This document shows positions 11,425 to 22,607 of a DNA stretch of 64,000 nt, piece by piece; positions within the stretch are counted from its first letter, which is position 1; each line of letters opens with the position of its first letter. Under the pieces are notes generated by a model. That model ran no database searches, was not told the DNA's origin, and saw only the letters and a program-made list of their open reading frames with translations. This DNA is from Punica granatum (Eukaryota > Streptophyta > Magnoliopsida > Myrtales > Lythraceae), in the NCBI RefSeq assembly GCF_007655135.1, contig NC_045130.1, forward strand, positions 15,748,001 through 15,812,000. Direction: 5' to 3'. The position numbers were made by a program, and so were the translations under genes.

Positions 11425-12556
11425 TCAATATAAATATATAAAAACTGAAGAGTGCTATCAAGAAGTACTACGATTTTTTGACGAACCTTCAGCTTTCCTT
11501 TGAAAGACTTTTTGCATATCTTCTTATTTAATAAATGTAATTTACGTGTCTCATTTAATATTAAACACGCACTGTAAATGAAAAAAAAAACCATAAGAAA
11601 AATTACTAACTCACAGTTCCATGTTGCATTGACTTTTCAATTCCAATTCGATAAACTTACATTACGGTTTGTTTGTACCATATTCAACATATTTTAGTTT
11701 GGCGTCCATATAATTTGTATGTAATAATATATAATTAAATTTCTTGAAAGATTAAAAGTTTCTCAATAATTTGAAAGAACTCCTCCATATACGCTAAATT
11801 AATTAAATTCAATGTGCCATATACCTAAAATTACAAGACACGAAAACTTGAGTCTCTAGCGATGAAGTTGCTTCCTTCAATCATGGGGATAAGGCAATTG
11901 GATTTATATTATATGATTATTATTATTTGCATTTTTATGAGGCAGATCACGTATTATTTGTACTCACGATTTCAATTATTTATTAGGTCTACTTGATAAT
12001 ATATGTAGCTTTTCGCGTACCTTTTCTTCGTATTTTTTTTTGTATGTCATATTTTTTAATCATCTACTTTTGATCTTATAAAATTTGACAAAAAGTTACT
12101 GCACGGCGCGCTTGCATCAATTAATTTTTCATTTATTTTACAACACTTATCTGTCAAACATTATCCCAATAAACTTTCAAAAATTTCTAGAAAAATAAAA
12201 GAATTTCTCCATATGCGAATAAAAGCTTAGAGTTTTTTTTAAAATTCAAAATATTCTCGAGTTACAGTGAATTAATAATAATATAGAAAATTGAAGTGCA
12301 AAATGACGGAATTCCATTTGGATAATCTTGAGTTTCCTAAATTCTCTTAATTTTTTAATATATTAATCTTAATGAAATTATGATAATTAATTATTATATT
12401 AAAAATTATGGAAACAAAAATTAACAGTTTTTTACATATAAAAATTATTCTTAAAAATATAAAATAAACTAGAGAAATAGAGTATTTTTTTTAATTCAAA
12501 TATTGTATTTTATTATTTTTTGTACAATCGCGTGCAATGCAAGTGTCTCTGGCTAG
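11425..12556 (+). mobile_element. candidate non-autonomous Helitron
   Basis: The candidate 5' end (TC followed by AATATAAATATATAAAAAC) resembles the end at 51396. The candidate 3' end carries a GCGTGCAATGCAAG palindrome-like block and finishes CTAG at 12553-12556. No Rep/helicase gene is present. The ends are short, and the 3' base is followed by G rather than the usual T, so this is a tentative call. Confidence 0.3.
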
Positions 12557-12760
12557 GTAGTTTTCTTTAGTTACAAGAATGATCTATGTGCCAAATACAC
12601 AAATTCAGTTACTTTATATTTATCAAATATTATGTTTCATTAAAAAATCAAATATTATGTTTCATTGATTTTTGTAAATCTGCGCAATGCTCTGGCCTCT
12701 GGCAAGGTAGTTTTCTTTTAATTACAAAAAAAGATCTACGTGCCAAATACATGAATTCAG
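12530..12760. repeat. local duplication of a Helitron-like end
   Basis: The block from about 12533 to 12611 (gtgcaatgc..ctctggc..aggtagttttcttt..gatctatgtgccaaataca) recurs with changes at about 12682-12760. A direct TATTATGTTTCATT repeat lies between them. Confidence 0.7.
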
Positions 12761-12792
12761 TTACTTCATATCTACCTGCTATTTTGAATATG

Positions 12793-12793
<1 letters not shown>

Positions 12794-12821
<28 letters not shown>
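12794..12821. repeat. TA microsatellite
   Basis: About 28 bp of TA dinucleotides. Confidence 0.9.
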
Positions 12822-12823
<2 letters not shown>

Positions 12824-13874
12824 TACAAGATATCCTCTGTTTATCTGGTTTCGATGACTGCTTGCCCATTAGTTTGGTTATTTATAAATTACATCACGAC
12901 ATCTTAGTTTTATTTGGTGATATAAGGTGCTTCTAGTGGTTTTTAACCCACACACTAAGTATAAAATCCGCCCACATGAAATATAATTAGTGAATTGTCT
13001 CATACTTCGTGATTTATGAATTTATATACATATATTATATTTATTAATAATGATGACAAAGTCAACTTTTGAATTGCCTTGTTTGAGAGATGATCAACAA
13101 GAAACGGATGAAGTTGGTTGAATCATACGCTCCTTGACCGGTAGTACGTGAAAAATGGTCGGTCTCCAGTCCACATGGTCGGGTTGCCTCATGACACAAA
13201 TTAATTCTTTAGAATTATTGTTTTTTTAATTATGGTGCCAATTTAAAAATTAATTTAGTATTTTTGTTCACCAGACTTAATTCGATGAATAATCATCAAT
13301 CATTGAGGATTAGCAGCGGATAAGATCCCATAATGCTCGTCAACTCGTACCTTCATACATCCCCTAACCGATGCTATCAATTATTGCCATTATTATTTTG
13401 AAGTTGTCCAAGAATTGTAGTGATTCGATGACCGTATTTACTGCCCAGGTTCCAGAACAGCATGGACCGAGAAATCCCGGGTTCGGCACGATATTGACTC
13501 GACCCTGCCAATCCAAAATCACCGGGAATTGTTCTAGCAACAGTTCATCATGCAGTCACGTGCGTACTTGGACTTAACATTATCAGCACAGATGAGAAAA
13601 GATCGAACTGACCGTTGTTCTCAGAATGTTAGCATAAGATTAATAACTGTGCAATGCAACCTACAGCTAGATCAGCGAAAGATTCCTACAGAGGACTAGC
13701 AAAATCCTCGATTTGTCGAGGAAAGATTCGAAATTAAGACTTCACAAGGGGAAAGAGCCTTTTCCCTGCAGCGGCAGGGAGCGGTACCGCTCTCGGAGCA
13801 AAACGTGCAGCTGCAAGATGCTCAAAATGGCCAAAAAGAAACAGGACTCGATCTCTTACCCAGCGAGGCTCGTC
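12822..13874. other. AT-rich intergenic DNA leading into the BPC 3' region
   Basis: No gene is supported. The GC-richer part from about 13400 to 13874 probably contains the 3' untranslated region of the minus-strand BPC gene. Confidence 0.45.
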
Positions 13875-15231
13875 CTACTTGATGGTAATGTAGCGGTTTG
13901 TCCCGTGTCGGGCCCAGTAGTCCTTCAGGTCCACGGGTATGGACAGGTCGTGCCCTGCTTTGGCCATTCGAGTCAACAGTCTCGTGAAGACGCTCCCGCT
14001 CATCTTCCTCCCGCTCATTCGGGCGTGGCGTTTATTGGGCATTTGTGGGAGTGGATACATAGAGATCATTGTTGTGCAACAAGAAGACTGCCACCCACCA
14101 TTGCCCCACTTGTAGCACGGGTGGGCTTCCCCAGTGCATGAGCAGACGGGCCCCGGCATGGCGGACTCGTCGAATACTATAAGGTTTAGGCCCACATCGT
14201 GGTCATCCCACTCTGACCTGAACTTCCTCGCTGCTGATGCAGCAGAGTAGTAATTTGAACCCTCGCCTGCTTTTGTAGTCTCCCCCCCCTTCTTCCTCGT
14301 TGATCCTATGCTATTCTCTTTCGACTGACAAGAAGATTTAACAGCTTCTGCGGTGATTGATGATAAAGGGAAAGCATCAGTTATGCGTGCCTCGCCATTG
14401 TCAGACTGGTGGCTGTGGGCTCTCTTCATTCCACTGGCAGCAAATTGAGGGGAGTTTATGGCATTCTCTAAGTGCCGGAGGGCTTCCCTCGCGTTATCCC
14501 GCATCATCAGGGCTCTGTCCCGTTCGGCAATTGCCTCGTCTCGCTGCTTTATTGCCTCATCTCTCGCAATCAGTGCCTCCTTTGTCTCTGCAATTGCAGC
14601 ATTCCGCTCTCTAATGGCGTTATCTCTTTCGATCATGATGGACATGAACCTCTTGTTCTGAACAGCGTTGGTGTCCTTTGGGTGATGCTGGAGCATAACA
14701 TTCCACTGCATGTCCCACCCAAACACGGAAACTTTAAGTTCATAATAAAAAATAACTGGAATTACCCTCCGGTTAGACAAACCAGAATCTGACCATGCAT
14801 GCCAGTGGTCTGGTCCATGTCAACGGACCAAAATGAACATGACACAGTGACTACTATATGAGCTGGCCACAGAAACCAGAACTGAACCAGCTAGTCTTTC
14901 CCGCATACCAGACGGTTGTCCTTATTTTCAGTTAGATGAACATAATGGTTTTTATAATTATCAGCGTCTTTTTACCCAAAATATTGTCAATATGTTCCAG
15001 TTTTAAGTTTTCTGACATTTTAAAATATAACCTAAAGAGGCAGTTGGACCAACATATCCATGCCCCGCAATTTCACAATTAGTCAGCTTCTGACCACCAC
15101 GCTACAGAAATATATACTATTGCAAAACAAAAGAGAAATACTACAGGAAAGGAGTCAAGAAATCCTATATTTACCTGGGGGTAAGTCCCTCTGCAATAAT
15201 CCATCTTGTTTCTCCCGTTTTCATCATCCAT
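13875..15231 (-). CDS. class II BASIC PENTACYSTEINE (BBR/BPC) GAGA-binding transcription factor, 2 exons, 295 aa
   Basis: The exons are 15175-15231 (19 aa, [19 protein letters not shown]) and 13875-14705 (276 aa), joined in phase 0 (CAG then GTAAAT; GCAG then TGG). After WNVMLQHH comes an Ala-rich coiled coil built on repeated 'ARDEAI/ERDRAL' heptads (about residues 45-95). This is the class II feature for dimerisation and partner binding. A variable Ser/Lys linker follows. The C-terminal DNA-binding domain has the five conserved cysteines (CSC..C..CC) and the signature [15 protein letters not shown], ending in the invariant [13 protein letters not shown] proteins bind GA/CT repeats in the nucleus and recruit Polycomb partners (family knowledge). 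The length is close to Arabidopsis BPC4. The start is chosen because MDDENGR is the family's usual opening; an in-frame ATG at 14780 lies inside the intron and is rejected. Confidence 0.96.
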
Positions 15232-16108
15232 CTCACATAGAAGCTACTAGCAGCTATGACATAAAGTGCCAAGTTTGATCATTTTCTCAAAATTCAAAAG
15301 CCGAGAGGAGCATTAAGACATTCTGCTCCTTGCTGGGACAAACGATTTGCTGAAGAGAGGCTAGAGCTGCATCAGTTCAAAGGATCTCCTGACAAAATGA
15401 GAAGACAGAAAAAATGAAGAATCACACACTGCTTCCGTTTTTTCATTAGGAAAAGGAAAAGATCCACCTAGTCGGCAAATCAATGTCAATGTGGTAAATG
15501 ATGAGATGCTAGAAAAATTAGATCTAAAGAGACATAAAGCACATGCTTCAGTCTAATACAAAGGATACCATTTGAGGCACGAGTAGAGAAATTTCTTTCT
15601 CTAATCAACAGACACAGGCAGGATTCATCATCTTTAAGAAAAATAAATTTCAATAGAAGTTGTGCATTTGTGTCAATATTGAATGCCAGCAATACTCAAC
15701 AGGAAACACATTACACAGTAGAAAGAAAAGAAATGCGAGAAATTGCAAGTATAGGGACAGTAATGAAGACATTTAAGCTACAAAGAGCTTTGGGGACCTG
15801 TGGGAAGGAAATATCTGAAAGGGGAGAACATGAAATTGAAATGAGACTTAGACACACTTGACGATAATAAGAACATAGAAGATCCAACTTCGATCCATTC
15901 AGTGTCGTCAATATATTAATAAGTCACGTCAACATAATCAGGAGCCCATCTATATCTTGATAATCTGGGATCACCAAACAATTCAAATGGGGACTCTAAA
16001 CAAAGATAGTTCATACCATAACGAACAAACTTCGAGCTGTTCTGTCATATTTTTCACCAATTTGGCAAAGTACAACAAATAAGGGAGCCACTAAATAATA
16101 AATAAACC

Positions 16109-16447
16109 GGGGTAATGACACCATATATCCCATGGCTTGACACATTCCTTAAATCTATTTCATGGTTTAAAAATGACCTAAAAAGACCCATATGGTTTGC
16201 ATATTGTTCCAGATCTATCCCGGCGTCACTTTTTCCATCAATATTTGACGGAGTAGCTAACGTGGCTCGTGGAAGTAATGTGGGGCCATCCTTGCCGCGT
16301 CAGTAACTCTGTTAAACATTAACGAAAAAAGTGCCATTGGGATAGATCTGGAATAACATGCGAACCATAGGCCATTTTAAATAACTTTTAAACCATGGAT
16401 AGATCTAAGAAAAGTGTCAAATCATGTGATATATGATGTTAAACCCC
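16109..16447. mobile_element. Mutator-like MITE, 339 bp, in the BPC leader region
   Basis: The element begins GGGG and ends CCCC and is symmetrical over at least 130 bp per side. Mirrored blocks include CATGGTTTAAAA, CCAGATCTATCCC, and a central region around GACGGAGTAGCTAACG versus CGTCAGTAACTCTG. It belongs with the element at 46457-46801: same termini, same 'catggttt' and 'aaatctat/agatctat' blocks. The flanks share only a weak TAAAT-AAA similarity, so the target duplication is decayed. Confidence 0.78.
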
Positions 16448-16703
16448 TAAATGAAAGCTCACAATTGTAGGGGGTGTTGTAAGGTAACATGCACCAAAAA
16501 GCAAGAAACAAGTTCCATGCCATATCAAAAGCTATCAGCAATCCGTATATAACCTAAAACCTAGTATTTAAAAGAGCCATTTACTACAAGCAACGAATCA
16601 TCAGATATATAAGCATCTATGATTTGCGCAATCCGCCTCACTAGGTTGTTACTATAAGTATTCTATGATGTCTGCCACTGAATGGAAAGGAGTCTAACTC
16701 CAA

Positions 16704-16846
16704 CATTACCACCGAGTATGCTCAACCTGCTTAAGTCCCAATCTTAAACCCCAGGATATCTCTCATTACCACCGAGTATGCTCAACCTGCTTAAGTCCCA
16801 ATCTTAAACCCCAGGATATCTCTCATTACCACCGAGTATGCTAAGC
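16704..16846. repeat. 60 bp tandem repeat, about 2.4 copies
   Basis: A 60 bp unit beginning ATTACCACCGAGTATGCT starts at 16704, 16764 and 16824. The first two copies are identical over the full unit and the third is partial, which points to a recent duplication. Confidence 0.95.
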
Positions 16847-16906
16847 TTTTAAGACACTGGGGCTGAGTTGAATTCTAGAGATAGCCTCTCTCTCCGAGCG
16901 CCCCCG

Positions 16907-16954
<48 letters not shown>
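16907..16954. repeat. 48 bp poly(C) tract
   Basis: Forty-eight consecutive C on the plus strand follow a short GCCCCCG lead-in. In the sense direction of the BPC gene this is G48, inside the presumed leader intron. Confidence 0.9.
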
Positions 16955-16956
<2 letters not shown>

Positions 16957-17128
16957 AGTGAGTTACAGGTGATTTCAAGCCTTAATTGCAACGCACACAC
17001 ATAAGGAGAGAACGAAAGGATCGAGCTTGAAGAAGAAGATACTCACAGGACACAATCTGCTGAGGTTGCCGGGAAGAAGAAGAATAAGCCTGCGGTTTTC
17101 CACCGATCGAACACAGCATTCCAAAAGC

Positions 17129-17161
<33 letters not shown>

Positions 17162-17164
17162 GAG
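17129..17164. repeat. GA/CT microsatellite in the BPC 5' leader
   Basis: About 36 bp of GA repeats on the plus strand (CT in the BPC sense direction), interrupted once by GG. It lies in the presumed first exon or core promoter of a gene whose protein family binds GA repeats. Confidence 0.92.
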
Positions 17165-17259
17165 GGGTTTCCGGCGTTTGCCAATGTTTACAAGCCCGGC
17201 CCGGGCTTCGAACCGGAGTCTTCACCGGCTCACGGGTAAATCGGTTCAACCGGTTCAAC

Positions 17260-17900
17260 TATCGTTTTGAATATTTTATTTTCAATAAATTGTAAGAAAT
17301 GCTGAGATTACGGAATCCATGTTACAAAATATTAAATGGAATAATCTAAATGGACGAATTGATTTCACAATAATGTTTCTATACTTTCCTGAATTTTTTA
17401 TAAATCACAATGTAAAAATATATAGTTCACAAACAACAAATTAATGTTAAGAATCAGCATATAAATATTCAAAATTTTAATTTTAGAAATATTATTGATG
17501 AGGTCAATTGTAAAATATGCCTAAAATTTGAAAATTGAATATTTTTATATCTCCAAACTTGGATATCTAACATTTTCAACATAAAATCTCATCTTAAAAA
17601 ATAGGAAAAAAAGATTTTTCGAGAGTGGTATAAGTGGGGCTCACCCTTTGATTTTGTATGAGTTATGTTGTTTTGTTGTGGAAAAAAGTGATATAAATGG
17701 GGCATACTCTTTGACTTTGCATGAGTTATTTTATTTTGTAGTAGGTAGAGTTAAGTTAGAATTGTGATTTTAAAATAATATCCTAAAACCAAACAACCCC
17801 TAAATCAACTCAACGGTATGAAATTTGTCGTTTACTGTGTGATTCAACATTCTGCTGTTTGCGGGAATTTTTTAGCTCTAAACATTGATCTAATTTTGCT
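17260..17900. other. AT-rich intergenic DNA with a MITE remnant
   Basis: No gene is seen. From about 17620 to 17812 the sequence (tttgtagtaggtagagttaa, aattgtgattttaaaat, aaaaccaaacaacccc) matches one half of the TGTTTGGTTTT-ended MITEs at 19681-19938 and 33849-34157. It is probably a diverged copy. Confidence 0.5.
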
Positions 17901-17904
17901 GCTC

Positions 17905-18720
17905 CAATCGGTGTTGTTCAAGCCTGGGCACGGACATGGAGGATTCAGCAAGAAAATTGCTCTTAGCTTTAATTATATCTCCACCCTCGGTGGCATTCCA
18001 TATAAGAGAAGCACTCTAACCGACGGGGTGGATGTCCGCAAGAACTTGGGCCTAATCCTGGAGCACTGGGAGGAAAGCTAGATGTTATGCAAGGTGGTGC
18101 TGGATCAATGCTACGATGAACTGCCCCCCATGCTGAAGCAGCGCTTGGAGAGATACTGGAGAAACTAGGGGCAAAGAGTGCTCCGTGCCTCCGAACTCTT
18201 CTCCTGTTCGGAAAGAAACAGTGTGAAAAATGTAACTAGAAGCAGATGGATGAATTGTTTGAGAAATGCACGCATCTGAGGGTGCTAATGCTCGAAAGTT
18301 TCGAGTCAATGGATGGGTTCGTCCCGCGATCCATGGGAGATCTGGTCCAGTTAAGGCACCTCAGCTTTAAGAATGCCCGGGTCGAAGGCCTGCCCAGGTC
18401 ATCGTGCAACCTCAAGTGGGCCAAGACCTTAGATCTACGGGGTAAGATGCGTACTCAAATCTCTAGCATTCGTCCCTGCTGTCCTGCAAAAAATGGAAGG
18501 GCTGAAACATTTGGACCTCCCTCGACATTTCACCACCGATGAACCTGGGAAGCTTAGATTGCACTGCCTGAAGTATCTTTAAACCTGAAAAACTTCACTC
18601 CATCAAGTGTGAAGAGAGTGACTCACCTAAATTGACCCATCTTCGAAAACTGACTGCGATATGCTCCATGAAGAAGTTGAACAGTTTTCGATCTTTGCAT
18701 GAGTTTCTAGGATTAAGTTC
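17905..18720 (+). pseudogene. CC-NBS-LRR (NLR) disease-resistance pseudogene fragment
   Basis: Several short frames in order resemble the second half of a CNL immune receptor. First comes LTDGVDVRKNLGLILEHWE, like the region after GLPLA. Then VVLDQCYDELPPMLKQRL, like the 'LSYDDLP..LK' block that ends NB-ARC. Next is a segment before LRRs (LRTLLLFGKK), then LFEKCTHLRVLML and MGDLVQLRHLSFKNARVEGLP, typical leucine-rich repeats. Later comes MEGLKHLDLP and more LRR-like text to about 18720. Stops (for example just after LEHWEES and after GKKQCEKCN) and frame changes break it. The P-loop and kinase-2 motifs are absent, so this is a 5'-lost, decayed copy. Confidence 0.75.
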
Positions 18721-19680
18721 GAGCACATTCTGTCTCAATGGATACTACTAGGAACCGCTGGTTGAATTTCATGACAGATCCTTTTGTAGATGCCTGCAGT
18801 GTACTTGGTGTAGATACATGCTTGTTTTTATCAGGCCATTGTAATTGCACCATCTTAGTGATGATTGATTATTTGATATTTGAATAACAATATCGGCTGT
18901 TCCAATTTATTGGCCAGAAGAGTTCCTTGTTGATTCATTATGTGTTGTTCAATTTTATTCTTTTTTATAAGTTTTTTGACTTTTAAACAATTTTCCTTTT
19001 TTTTTCCTATTTGTTTTGGAGTTTATTGAATTTTATTCAATTTCTAAATTATTTATTTTCAGAATTTTTATTTTATTTTTTTAGAATTGTCTGAACTTTT
19101 TTTTTCTATTTTTTTCTATTTTCCGAATTTTATTTATTTTTTACGAGGTGGCGCACAAGGAGTGCTACCACATATGCAAAAATGGGTCCACATTAACATC
19201 CATCAAGTCCATGGAAAACTTTAATAGAGTTGGACGGCAGACCATTTCTAAAACAAAATGAAAATTTGTGGTTTTTTAGTTACAAAAGAAAATTTAGGTT
19301 AAAATTGAGAATTCCCTCAAAAATTTTATTTTTTATGCAATTTACTCTAAAGATTTTATATTAAGGATTTTCCTATCCTGTGTACTAATCAATTATTACT
19401 TACTATATTCGTTCATTTGTTCATTTATTAAACACATTTGATTTTTTCAATACTTTGTTTGCCCTCTTCTTCAATCAAGGAAAGATTTCACCTCTAATTA
19501 ATTATCTCTTGCCAAATACCATTACGGACATAAATAGTCATGGGAGAAAGGAAAAAGGAAATATAAATCCTAAAAATTCGAAATATAAAATTTATAATCC
19601 TAAATCGAAAAAACTGAATTGCTATCCTAAGCCTAAAAATTTGCAAGATTTTGGTTTTTTACGATGTAGGATTTTTACTC
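18721..19680. other. AT-rich intergenic DNA
   Basis: T-rich and A-rich sequence. The frame at 19455-19706 has no recognisable domain and runs into the MITE at 19681. Confidence 0.45.
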
Positions 19681-19938
19681 TGTTTGGTTTCGCAATCAAA
19701 TTTTAAAATTTTAACTCTAACTTTAACTCTACCCACTACACAACAAAAATCAACTCTTCAAAGTAAAAAAGGTGGGGCCCATACATAAATTAACAACTCC
19801 ATTATACTCAATTCAATTTTTAATACTAAATTCTCTCAACTATTAATTATTTTTTCACATTTTTTCTCATAATTCAACAAAATAATCATTACAACTCAAT
19901 TAAAATCAAAACTCAACTCAACTCTAAAACCAAATACA
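19681..19938. mobile_element. TGTTTGGTTT-ended MITE, 258 bp
   Basis: The ends are TGTTTGGTTT and AAACCAAATACA. The interior, read on the minus strand (ttttgattttaattgag, tgtaatgatt, ttgttgaatta), matches the element at 33849-34157. The two are copies of one family in opposite orientation. There is no coding capacity. Confidence 0.65.
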
Positions 19939-20429
19939 CCGGGGTTTTAGGATGGTAGATTTTTATGATTTATGATTTTAGGGTTTTTTAAGGGCTCATT
20001 GTTTTAGGGTTTTAGCATTTATTTATGTTTTTTAGGGTTTAAGATTAAGGTTTTAAGGTTTCAATCCTAAACAGAACTGTAAGTGTGTTTTCGTACCGTG
20101 AGGTTACTCGACATTTTTTTGAAGTGAGTGGATCAATATTCTATATTAACAAAAAGATGATTCTACACTAAGTAGAGACCTAATTTTTGTTTAAGACGGT
20201 CGATGAATTTTCTATATGAAGAGAAGACACAATGATATGATACACAAAATAAGATATATTTTATATTGTTTTTTATTGTCCGAAGGAAATAAACTATTTT
20301 TATTGAGTTTTTTTTTAATTGGGAAGAATTGATAAGATTGCTGCTAGGGATAAAAGGTTGCTTCACATCTCGAGGTCAAGTATTGTATCTGTAAATGGTT
20401 TGATGATGATAGATAAATATATATTTATA

Positions 20430-20660
20430 GGGGTATATTGCATCATATATAGCCTAACGTTGACAAATATTCTTATATCTATCTCAACGTCGATTTTTTG
20501 TCAGAGGTATCCCAACGTGACTCATTTGATATCACCATCTAATCCCAGGGGATAGTTGATGAAACAAAAATAGCAATATTGAGATATCTCAGGCAAAAAA
20601 ATAATGTTGAGATAGATTTAAGAATATTTGTAAACGTTAGACTATATGGTGCAATATATC
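20430..20660. mobile_element. Mutator-like MITE, 231 bp, with direct target duplication
   Basis: The arms mirror each other (ATATTGCATCATATA, TAACGTTGACAAATATTCTTA, ATCTATCTCAACG on the left, inverted on the right with few changes). Identical atatttata sequences flank it at 20421-20429 and 20661-20669, and the match extends to ten bases if the G is counted. A 9-10 bp target duplication points to the Mutator superfamily. Confidence 0.85.
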
Positions 20661-22130
20661 ATATTTATAGAAGTTATTTTGAAACAATCCTATGTTACAC
20701 ATGCAGTCAGGTTTTATCATGAGGATTACGATTTATTTGGTTGATTAAGGTAAAAACTCTAGATCGCGCATTTCGCATGGGCATTTTGCCTAATTAGCTT
20801 AATATGTATAGTTATTCTAATAATTGCAAATTGCATAAACGAAATCCAAGCAATGTGGACACATGACCTCAACAAAAGCCGAAGGAGCATGCTTCGTCAT
20901 TGGGGTCGAAAAGCTGTCCCCTTTCTAAATCTCCTATCCTTTCAGAGGTGTGCATGGGTATCAAGTAGAATTGGAGCCGATCGGAACCTTTTCGTCGAGT
21001 AGGTTCTTGGTAACATCCGTTAAAAATTCGATAAGGTCCAAGTTGCTAAATTCAAAACCGGTAAAAATTGATTCCAATTCGAGACCTGCACTTACGGTAT
21101 CCAAAACTAGAATTGGAACTGATTCTTTATATATATATATATATATATATATTTATACTAATATCTAAAGGTAGAGGTTAGACCATTAGTAGCAGAACCG
21201 GACCAGATAGTGAACCGAAAGGGGTATGAGTTCATGGATTTATGGGTCAAACCAGGAGTTTGATGGGTCGGACTGCACGTTTAACAAAAAAAATAAGTAT
21301 TCATATTATTAAAAAAATTATGATAGAAGTATGATGATTTCAAAGAAATATAAGGATGGTATAAGAAAATGTCTATATTTAATATTTTTTACTCCAAAAT
21401 AAATATTGAATTTTAATAAGTACTTAAAAGTAAAGTTAAAAGAATAAAAATGTAGCGGTGTCTTGGTTAACAATATGTTAGTATGGGAAGTAGGGGGTCA
21501 TGGATTCAAATCCTTACATTGCCTAACAATTTTTACATTAAAAGAACAATATTCAAAACCCATAAAACTCTAAATCGGCCGATTCAATGAATTTTTGCTC
21601 AAAAATCGACTGGTTCAATGGGTTTGTCGGTTCAAATCTACAATTTGGATTTTTAGGCATATCGGACATGACATGATGCCTGTTCTCGGTGCAACCGATC
21701 AAACCGGCCAGTCTGGTCCAATTTTGATAACTACGGGTTAGACCTTTTCGTCTCACTTTCACTTTCCGATATGCTAAATTTAGGACGTATTAATAATTTC
21801 ACTTAAATAACTTTCTACCTTCTCATTCACTTCTTTCTATTTTTCCACCTTATCTCCCCTATTTTTATGGATTCACAACTGCCATTTCTTCACCTCTGAA
21901 GGAAAGAGAGAAAAAAAAAAACCGCCCTTCAAATCAAAATAACAAACTATTCCACTGTTCTTTTTTTTGTTGGTTTCTTTCATTCTCTCTTTCTTAAACT
22001 TGAATTATCTATTCAGTCCTCTAATGAATTCGAAATAACTGTGAATTTGATAGAAGGTGCCAAAGATTTTGTTAAATCAAATGTCAATTTGCTACTATAT
22101 TCATTCATATAATTATTTCTTTGCAAAGAG
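20661..22130. other. intergenic DNA, no gene seen
   Basis: Contains a TA microsatellite at about 21127-21152. A possible SINE fragment lies at 21447-21540 (tagcggtgtcttggttaa and ggattcaaatcc spaced like polymerase III A and B boxes). The rest is unremarkable. Confidence 0.4.
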
Positions 22131-22134
22131 AATA

Positions 22135-22300
22135 CTAACGTAGGTTGGTTCTAGTGGTTCGGCGTTTGTTTCGCAAAAATAAAATCTTGGATTCGAGTTC
22201 TTGTGAATGCAGAAAATCCACGCTGAGAGATTTTTATCCCTTAGTGGGTTAACTCGGCTCGACTGGATTAATCGATGCCCAACTAGGCTTTCTAATACTA
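22135..22300 (+). mobile_element. tRNA-derived SINE
   Basis: The head has A-box-like (GGTTCTAGTGGTTCGG) and B-box-like (GGATTCGAGTTC) motifs about 45 bp apart, as in tRNA-derived SINEs. The body (tgaatgcagaaaatccacgc, then ttagtgggttaactcggctc, then aggctttc) is shared with the copy at 43692-43870 and the truncated copy at 10558-10645. No protein is encoded. Confidence 0.65.
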
Positions 22301-22329
22301 AGAGAGAAAATAAAAAAAGAAAGCAAAAT

Positions 22330-22607
22330 TTGAGAAAAAAGGGTAAAAGGACCCTTTTTTATATTAAATAAATTTTCCATCAAAAGGACCTCTTTGATGT
22401 TAAATAAATTTTTCGTCAATAGTAACAGCTAGCTGATGGAGGGACCATATTGGTATAAGTTGGAGACTCAATTGATGTTCCAATGGACTAAATTGATGTG
22501 TAAAAGGATCAATTTGATGTTTCAAAAAACCAAATTGACATTAGGAGGACAAATTTGATGCTGATATGGACTAGTTTGATGCATATTCTATGCAAGGGAG
22601 TTAACTG
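22330..22607. repeat. irregular ~20 bp array of 'aattgatg' motifs
   Basis: Phrases of the type 'ggactaaattgatgt' recur about every 20-25 bp from roughly 22380 to 22600. The same phrase type builds the arms of the palindrome at 23077-28468, so the two regions are related. Confidence 0.6.

Larger units (their letters stand above)
15232..17190 (-). promoter_or_regulatory. 5' leader region of the BPC gene, probably with a long leader intron
   Basis: About 2 kb separates the ATG from a CT-rich block at 17129-17164. On the minus strand a donor-like TCCT/GTGAGTATC sits at about 17040, which would place the first noncoding exon at about 17041-17180 and a leader intron of roughly 1.8 kb. A MITE, a 60 bp tandem repeat and a C48 run lie inside this presumed intron. 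The exact leader exons need transcript data. Confidence 0.45.

Noticed and set aside
14357..14792. Plus-strand frames over the BPC coiled-coil exon
   Set aside because: Antisense shadows of the periodic Ala/Arg-rich coiled-coil coding sequence.
19970..20050. Interstitial telomere repeat
   Set aside because: Only three scattered TTTTAGGG-like words in T-rich sequence; no tandem array.
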